DNA of 64,000 nucleotides from Rhizophagus clarus (taxonomy: Eukaryota; Glomeromycota; Glomeromycetes; Glomerales; Glomeraceae), in assembly GCA_015698045.1 (NCBI GenBank), contig BLAL01000043.1, forward strand, positions 1,054,001-1,118,000, in the 5' to 3' direction. Under the pieces are notes generated by a model. The model made no database searches. It was not told where the DNA came from and saw only the letters and a list, made by a program, of their open reading frames with translations. The position numbers were made by a program, and so were the translations under genes. Every line of letters begins with the position of its first letter. Position 1 is the first letter of the stretch. This document shows positions 56,964 to 64,000 of the stretch, piece by piece.

Positions 56964-58366
56964 AATAACCTTTTGATATTTCTCTTGAATTTTGTATTCT
57001 TTATTTTTGGGATATGATTATCCTTTGATGTTGCTCTTAATTTTCATGTTATTTATCTTTGGAATATGATTATCATTGATGTTGTTTTTGATCTTCGTGT
57101 TCTTAGCTTTAGGATGTAATTACTCTGAAGTTTTTCTTTATTTTATGACTTCTTTATTGCAATTCCTTTATTCTCTTAAATAAAATGTTAAAATACTAAT
57201 TTTATATCATTAAAAGACTTACAATAATAAATTAGAAAAATGTGAAATAAAAACTTTCGTAACATTCTTTTTCATATTCGCAGTTTTTATGTAAAAAAGC
57301 AGCAATAAATATTAAAATTTTTAGTAAATAATACATGCAGTAGATATATTAAGTACTAAAATAAAACTAAAAGTTCCAAAAGAATCTATTTGTAATTAGG
57401 TACCGTCTATGGTGAAATTTACTCCTTAAAAAAAAAATAAAGAAAAGTGCATTAATAAGAAGCTCATATTCAGGCATAACTTTCTCAAGCTGAGTCAAAG
57501 ATGACAGCCATTGTGCAAATTTACTATATGATAATTCCAGTGAATACTAAGTTTCTGCGGAATTTTTTCTATTTTATTATTTAGCAAAAGTCTATAGTTC
57601 TGTTAATTGAAAATAATTTGTAGCAAAAAAGCTCCAGCATCCATATTAACTTTTGTTAGAGATTCTTCGCTTCTTTAATTGTAGTTAAACTTTGAAAAAG
57701 AATTTTTTTCATGGCTCTCCTTCATTTCATTATAGTAATCAATCTAACAAATACTTCGGACTTTTCTGCTAAAATTGTTCTGTACAAAATGAAGCAACTT
57801 CTTTTCATCTTTACATAAAATTTCTTATATTATAAAATAAACACCTTAGTTTATCTAATGAGTATCCTTCATCATGACTGCTTTAAATATCTTTTTTTTT
57901 TTCAGAATGTATTTTTTGGTATATTATATAGATATTTTAACATCTTGCGTCAAGTCACATTAGTTTTGGTTTTTTAGATTTGTGATTTTGTATGATATTC
58001 AATTATCGCGTTTAAAACATTATTAATACATGTAATATTATATACATATAAAAAATCATTACTTAAAATATTTATTGAAAATGAATTAACATCTACAAAC
58101 TTATGAAGGTAAAAAATAATTTTTTCAAAAAAAGTGTCTTTAGTTACAATTTTATAACTTTGTTTTTTATTTATCATCTGATAGGACATAAAACTCATTT
58201 TTGGTACACTTAATTTTTTGTTGATATTTACTTGAATTTAGATTATAACAGAATGACCTTTATTTAAGACTCATAATTTCAAACTTTAGATCATCTTACA
58301 TTTATTACATAGAAATTAACTATTAGCATATAGCTCAACCAACTTTATTTATAATATAATAATTAA
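56964..58366. other. Intergenic stretch
   Basis: It starts with loosely repeated units of about 75 bp (56965-57150: GATATGATTA-CCTTTGATGTT-CTCTTGATTTTCATGTT). The rest is AT-rich. A 74-codon frame on the minus strand (57974-58198) could not be supported as a gene. Confidence 0.45.
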
Positions 58367-60040
58367 TTAATCATCTTTTATAAGATTATAAATATCAACA
58401 AACAAATCATAATAACTTAAGACTTGAATATCGTACAATTTAAATTCTTCCACTTTATCTTTCAGAAAAAATAAATCTTTATCAAAAATCCCCAAAATAG
58501 CCAAATACTTAACTTTTTTCTTTTTCATAATATATTCCTTTATATAAGGGAAAATCTCTTCACTTTCTTCATTCATTTCATTTCTAATTAATAATTTTTT
58601 AATAAAAGTATTTTGAGAATTTTTTAAAAACACTTCAAGATCGTTTATGTTATTAATATCAAAATATAAGGAAAGATATTCTAAATTATCAGGAAGTACT
58701 TGTCCTAAATTTTGTAATATAATTGAACTAATTTTAATATCATAGGTTTCTAAAAAAAGGTAATTAAGATTTTGTTTAACATTTTCAATTAAACTGAATA
58801 CTAAATTAATATTTTCATTATTTAACCCAGAAATTAAATTTAATAATTTAATCTTATTACAATATTTTATAGTTGATTCAAATAATTGTACTAATGATTG
58901 TGGTCCACCTTCATTTCCAAAATTTTCTAAATAATCACCAGATTTTTGTATTAATAATACTAATGGTTCAATATGTAAAATTTCATCCAAAAGCAATGAT
59001 TTTAATTTGAATGGTTTAGTAATATTGATTATTTGTTGAATAAATCGAGAATCTAAAGAATAACAACAAATAATATGAATTGATTCTAAAACATTCAATT
59101 GATTGAAAACTTCATTTAAGACTGTAACATTTTTAAAATCAACATAATAAAATATAATTGTTTTTAATTTATTCGAACAATTAGGGTTTTTTAATGATAA
59201 TGGTAAATGATATAAAGGGAAATCGCTATAACCAAGTAAAATCTTTTGAAGATTTTTTTGAGAATTAATTAACTGTGATAAAATTTTTTCAATTATTGAA
59301 AAATTATTATAATATGATGGAAATAATAAATGAAGTAAATGAACTGATGAAATTGAATTACAATTAGAGGAGAGAAAACTTAAAAATCTTATTATGTTAT
59401 CATTTGTTATATTTGTCATATAAAAATCAAGTTTAAAATTTTTAATGTTACAAATGAAATTCGGATTTTGTAAGATTAATTCAAGAATTTCATCAAAATA
59501 TTTAAGGTCTTCGTTGTTAAGTAATCTAAATTCAAAACTGTGTAAATTTACTTTGTTTTCAATGAAGATTCGAAATAATGACTTATAAATTAATTTTGTG
59601 AAGTTTATCATTTGTGAATATGATAATAAATTTCTAAAACGTATAAAATAGTCAGAATTTGGTACTTTAGTCGTTGCAGTCTTAACAGTTTCAACCCATA
59701 TGTCAATGGAATTAACAATTTTATGTGTTTCTAATCGTTGAATAAAACTAGAATAATTAAACAATGTATTTGAAGGAAATAAGTCATTATAGATTATATA
59801 TTCATTTAATTTGGCTTTATCTTCATCATTTAAATTATATAAATAAATTTCAATGAAACGATAATTTTTAGGAAATTTAATTGAAAATGGATTTTCCCAT
59901 AATAATGGAATTGCTAAACGACACCATAATCTATTAACCAGTATACATGAATGTAATGTTCTATAATCACAATGAAAATGTTGCATAACTTCGTTTATTA
60001 ACTCAGGTAGGTCTCCTGAAAAAAACTTTGAACATGCCAT
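58367..60040 (-). CDS. F-box protein with LRR-like C-terminal region
   Basis: An intact single-exon gene of 557 codons starts at ATG 60038-60040. The F-box reads MACSKFFSGDLPELINEV, then HSCILVNRLWCRLAIPLLW. It is closest to the genes at 49.8 and 53.7 kb. Shared blocks are SIKFPKNYRFIEIYLYNLN, FKNVTVLNEVFNQLNVLESI, QVLPDNLEYLSLYFDI, FIKKLLIRNE and EYIMKKKKVKYLAILGIFD. A probable SCF adaptor. The leader CTTTTTCTCTTTTCTCCTTC precedes the ATG, and the CGG-N9-CCG site is about 70 bp upstream. Confidence 0.93.
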   Translation of the reverse strand: MACSKFFSGDLPELINEVMQHFHCDYRTLHSCILVNRLWCRLAIPLLWENPFSIKFPKNYRFIEIYLYNLNDEDKAKLNEYIIYNDLFPSNTLFNYSSFIQRLETHKIVNSIDIWVETVKTATTKVPNSDYFIRFRNLLSYSQMINFTKLIYKSLFRIFIENKVNLHSFEFRLLNNEDLKYFDEILELILQNPNFICNIKNFKLDFYMTNITNDNIIRFLSFLSSNCNSISSVHLLHLLFPSYYNNFSIIEKILSQLINSQKNLQKILLGYSDFPLYHLPLSLKNPNCSNKLKTIIFYYVDFKNVTVLNEVFNQLNVLESIHIICCYSLDSRFIQQIINITKPFKLKSLLLDEILHIEPLVLLIQKSGDYLENFGNEGGPQSLVQLFESTIKYCNKIKLLNLISGLNNENINLVFSLIENVKQNLNYLFLETYDIKISSIILQNLGQVLPDNLEYLSLYFDINNINDLEVFLKNSQNTFIKKLLIRNEMNEESEEIFPYIKEYIMKKKKVKYLAILGIFDKDLFFLKDKVEEFKLYDIQVLSYYDLFVDIYNLIKDD

Positions 60041-60106
60041 ATTTAAACGAAGGAGAAAAGAGAAAAAGGAAAAATTTTAATAATTACGTCAAAATATTGT
60101 GAAATT

Positions 60107-60121
60107 CGGAGGGAAATTCCG
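60107..60121 (-). promoter_or_regulatory. CGG-N9-CCG site upstream of the F-box gene
   Basis: Minus-strand CGGAATTTCCCTCCG lies about 70 bp before the ATG, within the conserved ACAAATCGG...CCGAATTTCA block. Further upstream the AGCAGATCATGTAGTAATCA block is also shared with the 51.6-kb promoter. Confidence 0.65.
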
Positions 60122-60199
60122 ATTTGTAGTACAATTTATTTGTTATGCATGATTACTACATGATCTGCTGAAATTTTTTTGTCAATGATCAGATGATTA

Positions 60200-60700
60200 A
60201 TTTGTACAAATCCTAATTGTGTTATATCCTTTAATATTATTGTAGATTGACGTCTTTCAAGTGTAATTTAAGTCTATAGGATAATCATTATAATAATTAA
60301 AAATTTCAAAAGATGATTTCTTTTAAATATTTAAAAGATTTTTATGGAATTACAACTATCTAACTTCGCAATATAATTATTTTAAATAATAATATGTAAA
60401 CAATTATCAAAAATTAACTATCAAAATGCAAAATAAAACTAAAATGGATTTAGAAATCAAATAATTTGTATTATGGTATTTCTTATTTCTTAAACTTCAT
60501 CTTTTATTACGGTGGTTCAACATCATGCGACGATAATTTTAAATCTTGTCCCGATGAATATCCTCTCTTCGTATTTAAATTTTTTTTTTTTTGAAAAAAA
60601 AAAATTCATATTATGGAAAATACTTTCAGTTGACCACTTTTTCAAAAATTTCTAAAATACAGAAAATGAGCTTGGCACAAAATATATCATAAATACAGCA
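60200..60700. other. Spacer with no gene seen
   Basis: AT-rich intergenic DNA. No feature was recognised apart from poly-T/poly-A runs near 60580-60605. Confidence 0.4.
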
Positions 60701-60709
60701 ATAATGACC

Positions 60710-63030
60710 ATAGAACCGCTCAAAATCAGCTCCCGGCGGAGGTGCATGAAGCGTTCTTTGGTAGTTTAGCACTACATTAAGATGAGTCCTTTAAGGAATA
60801 TGAGTACTTTTGAGCAATGATACCAGACAACCAAACAAGTAGCTCTAAAAAATTGAATCAAACGGACAAGTTACCTTTGGATGTTACCACAACATAGCGC
60901 TTCTTCTAAAGTTACAGTGAACATATTGGCTTTCTTCGTCAAGAGTATATGTAGATATGATAGCAGGCTTAATCATCTTAAGTGCACTCTGTAATGTTCC
61001 ACTTGAAAATCAGGGGAGCAGCTTAGTGATGGAAAATCACATGACGAAACTGTTGTGGATATAGTAGATGATAAAGTTAAAAGAAACAATCAACTACAAT
61101 GCAAAAACATTTTCCTGCATCGAATTTTTTTACTATAAACCCGCAGTAATGAGTTCTACAGGGGAAAATGATAATATAAACATCTTCGAAGAAAGCCAGT
61201 TTTCGAACATAAAAAAGAGTTATTATGAAGGTTTTCTTACCGCCTTCCTCAACAATCTCTTGACAGGTTTCCGAAATTTTATACAAGATAATTTTTTAAC
61301 GATGGCCTTGATACCAAAATGACTTTACTCTTTAAGTGGCTCGGGCCCAAATATCGACCAAGAAGCTTACATGAACTCCTTTAGCTGCTAAGATCCGCTT
61401 AGAGAAAAAGAAAGATAACGAAGCACCTGCTCCTCTAATATCTCATATCTTCGGTATAGCTCTATAACGGCAGAAAGACGATAGAAGGTGGACTTATCGA
61501 ATGTCCTATGGGGTCAATAATAGACGAATATTTCGACTCCAATGCGGTGATAACATGAGCGAAAGCTCCAAGAGCACATCACGTGAGCAAGAACTAACGG
61601 GCGACATGGAATTATTGGACTTACCGAAACAAGCAACTACCATTGCTAGTATGATTTTAGCTTACAAATAATTAATCGAACCTGCCAAAAGGAACAAACA
61701 TCGGCCAGTTACAACCCCCTGTAAATCCTATGGATATACAACCGATTATACTCGAATCAGCTAATCGTGATCGTAAAATCAAAAGCTAAACCGCTTAAAG
61801 CTGATCGTCTGGAACGAATTTTAACCGGACACATGATACCGGAATTAAAGCCGAACGTGTGGGATATCATGGTGCACGATATATCGTCACGGTGCACTTC
61901 TCTGGGGTCCTCACTCATGACGAGAGTTTTACAGTAGTTTATTGTATACATTCTAGTCTTATTTTATTTTTATTTTATTTTTACAGGTGGGTACCACAGA
62001 TACAGTTATACACCAAAAAAGTACTAAGTACGATATATGGTCACGGTGAACTCGTGAACAAATTGCGAATTATTTAATCGAGTTGGTACCACCATCTCAA
62101 TGACTATCGAAGGGCCAAACTGTTCGTATCAAGATAGCGTTGTCAAGTTTACAGTTTCCTCTTTCGACAATAGGCTTATGGATGTATACGTTACACTCCT
62201 ATTCTGGTTCTTGGTCCAGATTCAGCCTGTATGTACACAAGTTTCCGGAATATATTACACTAAAGGAATTATGGCACAGGAATCAAGCGCATGAACTTCT
62301 TCGTAATTTTGATGTTAAAGTATTTAATGTGATTAAAACTCCGGACGAGGAAAGACGTTTTATAGGTTACTTCACGTCGTTGGAATCGTTATAATGGCAA
62401 AGTTTTCGACATAGCGGATATTGAAGAGCACAAAAATGACTTTGGAACGGGTATCGATAAAAGTCAGAAGTGTGGCCTCTTCTGCTAATCAAGGGATGAC
62501 TATTGATCAACAAGCGACGAAATCCAAAGAGAAGTCGCCCGACACGTCTACAGAGAATAGAAGAAACGAGGAAAACACAAGAGTAAGAAGAGCGTAGTGC
62601 CGACTCGAAGAGATCTTCATCTCGCCAGACGTCCCGATTAAGTCACAAGACAACTGACAATGAGCATGTAGTGAAATTGTTGTTGGGAGTCTTGAGTTTA
62701 TTGCAATCAGATGTAAAAGGAGGAGGAGAGGAGGGTTATAATACCAAAGGGGGATCATGTTAACCATTTTTTTTTATTTCATTTTCATGTAGGTTTTCAT
62801 GATATTTTTTTTTTTTTTACTGGCTAGCTCAGATGGACTCGGAGAACCGGTTGTGCCTAAATTGTTCATTTTAAGAATAGGCGGTAACATCACCGGCTGT
62901 GCTGATGTTTTCAATACATAATTAGTTAAGCTGCTTGTAGTTACGTTTAATTACATATCTTTTGACTTCTTTTGTATTGTTGTTATCTGTCTTCATCTGA
63001 AATACTGAAATAAATAAATAAATAAACAAT
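60710..63030 (+). mobile_element. Decayed LINE-like retrotransposon, ORF1-like part
   Basis: Base composition changes to less AT-rich here. Plus-strand coding relics appear in shifting frames: SKAKPLKADRLERILTG and PNVWDIMVHDI (61761-61936), then VHKFPEYITLKELWHRN and FNVIKTPDEERRFIGYF (62240-62390). A Lys/Ser/Arg-rich end follows, with SADSKRSSSRQTSRLSHK and VVKLLLGVLSLLQSD (62595-62720). I associate this order with ORF1-type proteins of Rhizophagus LINE-like elements, from memory. An AAATAAATAAATAAA tail at 63008-63026 fits the 3' end. No reverse transcriptase is seen. The left boundary is uncertain. Confidence 0.5.
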
Positions 63031-63399
63031 CAACTTACAGTCCATTCTACAATCCAGAAAATGCAACTGCACTGGGATAAAGATCAAGAAAAAAAGAGAA
63101 AAAGGCGCAGATTCAAAAAGAATCTTGATCCGATGATCTCCATGCAGCATCACAGGAAAAAAATTCAATGCAAAAGAACTAATCGAAACCTCGCAGAAAA
63201 AATGGATAAAATATTAGCCAGATATATACTACTACCGAACGAAAAGCAGTATATGCGGATATAATGAATTATGATGAGTTATAAGCTTGACTAATAAGCT
63301 GGAGATAAGTCTTACATTTTACAATTAATAAACCAGTCGGTATGAATGATGAATGACAAATCACGACTCGCATTTAATAGCTAATAGCAGAGCTTAAGC

Positions 63400-64000
63400 A
63401 AGCGTGCACCCTAATAAATTTGATGGTATCCAGGGCACTGGATACTCAAAAAACGTAAAGTTTGTGAAATTTAGTCATGTATTATATGATATGTTATTTG
63501 TATCAGATTCATTTAAACATAACCAAAACGCATATACTTTTGTTACACAGTATAACATCAAGAGCTATAAAGCTATTCAATCGTTTGGAGGACAACGTTT
63601 TTGATTGCTTTGAATATGCTGCAATACGCGTGGAAAGTTGATTTCATGATTGAGGATACACCGCATCGATGTTTCCACGTGATTGGTCTCAAGACAAAAT
63701 AGAAGAATTCGAGGACAAACGCACAGCATCGAATGATTTACCGAGCAGAATTCTAGGAATCCGTAGAAGGGGCAAATGAAGAGGCAGAAGAAGAATCAAT
63801 CCATCTGAAAAGTCGAAGAAATCGAAGCACAAGGTTAAGGATTACGCTAAATTAGTCAAGCTTATGAATAAGTTATTTAGAGAAAAATATTATAGTAATA
63901 GTTGTTTAACGTTGTTAAGTTGTAGTTTTTTAGGTAGTTGTTCTTTAGTGTAAGTTTGTATAAATGTATCTACTTGGCTCTATTATATATCAGAATAATA
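63400..64000 (+). mobile_element. Second LINE-like 3' fragment, running off the window
   Basis: It has the same kind of composition and the same type of protein end as the neighbouring relic. A basic, Ser-rich stretch (RRINPSEKSKKSKHKVK, near 63800) is followed by a short helix, YAKLVKLMNKLFREK, then a stop-rich 3' region. Upstream pieces at 63404-63604 are open but unrecognised. Confidence 0.4.

Noticed and set aside
57974-58198. 74-codon minus-strand frame
   Set aside because: Starts with ATG and looks faintly protein-like, but there is no family match or splice context. It was kept out for lack of support.
1-64000. tRNA and rRNA genes
   Set aside because: I looked for the GGTTCGAAT-type B-box and for conserved rRNA words and saw none that would support a call. 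A covariance-model scan would be decisive.

Overview
The window looks like nuclear DNA of an arbuscular mycorrhizal fungus, most likely Rhizophagus (Glomeromycotina). The base composition is very AT-rich. Introns are short and spliceosomal, with GTAAGT donors, CTAAC-like branch points and TAG acceptors. Nine loci belong to a divergent F-box family whose N-terminus reads roughly M(A/T)CSK-FSGDLPEL followed by SCILVNRLWCRL. Two decayed loci belong to the large tyrosine-kinase-like (TKL) protein kinase family. The organism call rests on my recognition of these families, not on a search.

Layout. 1-2840: a tandem array of intron-like units separated almost always by exactly three bases, running into a frameshifted TKL kinase. 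4.0-7.0 kb: three transposon-like elements, including one of 1.34 kb with long terminal inverted repeats (TIRs) and a 9-bp target duplication. 9.5-11.2 kb and 17.9-19.4 kb: two intact F-box genes. Between them, at 13.9-15.8 kb, lies an eight-exon gene for a tail-anchored EF-hand protein. 20.0-26.0 kb: gene-free and repeat-rich, with inverted minisatellites and three families of tandem hairpins, one of them inside a hAT-like element. 26.3-33.5 kb: an F-box pseudogene broken by a hAT-like MITE and cut off by an old hAT transposon. That transposon itself carries a LINE-type insertion and lies over a second TIR element. 34.9-37.1 kb: a second intron/exon-like array, on the minus strand and unrelated in sequence to the first. 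37.7-39.3 kb: an intact F-box gene. 40.5-43.0 kb: a long hairpin, a pogo-type MITE and a second dead TKL kinase. 43.0-51.7 kb: a direct segmental duplication, one copy holding a dead F-box gene with a 42-bp micro-inversion and the other an intact gene. 53.7-60.0 kb: two more F-box genes, one with no ATG, and a hAT-like MITE. 60.7-64.0 kb: less AT-rich, decayed LINE-like sequence.

How the genes relate. The F-box proteins are probable substrate adaptors for SCF ubiquitin ligases. Four neighbouring paralogues share a promoter site of the form CGG-N9-CCG, as bound by fungal zinc-cluster regulators, and it is mutated in the dead copy. All F-box loci with a readable start share a CT-rich stretch just before it. 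There is no operon-like organisation. The region is a birth-and-death field of F-box genes reshaped by nested DNA transposons and LINE fragments. The two intron-like arrays are its least explained features.
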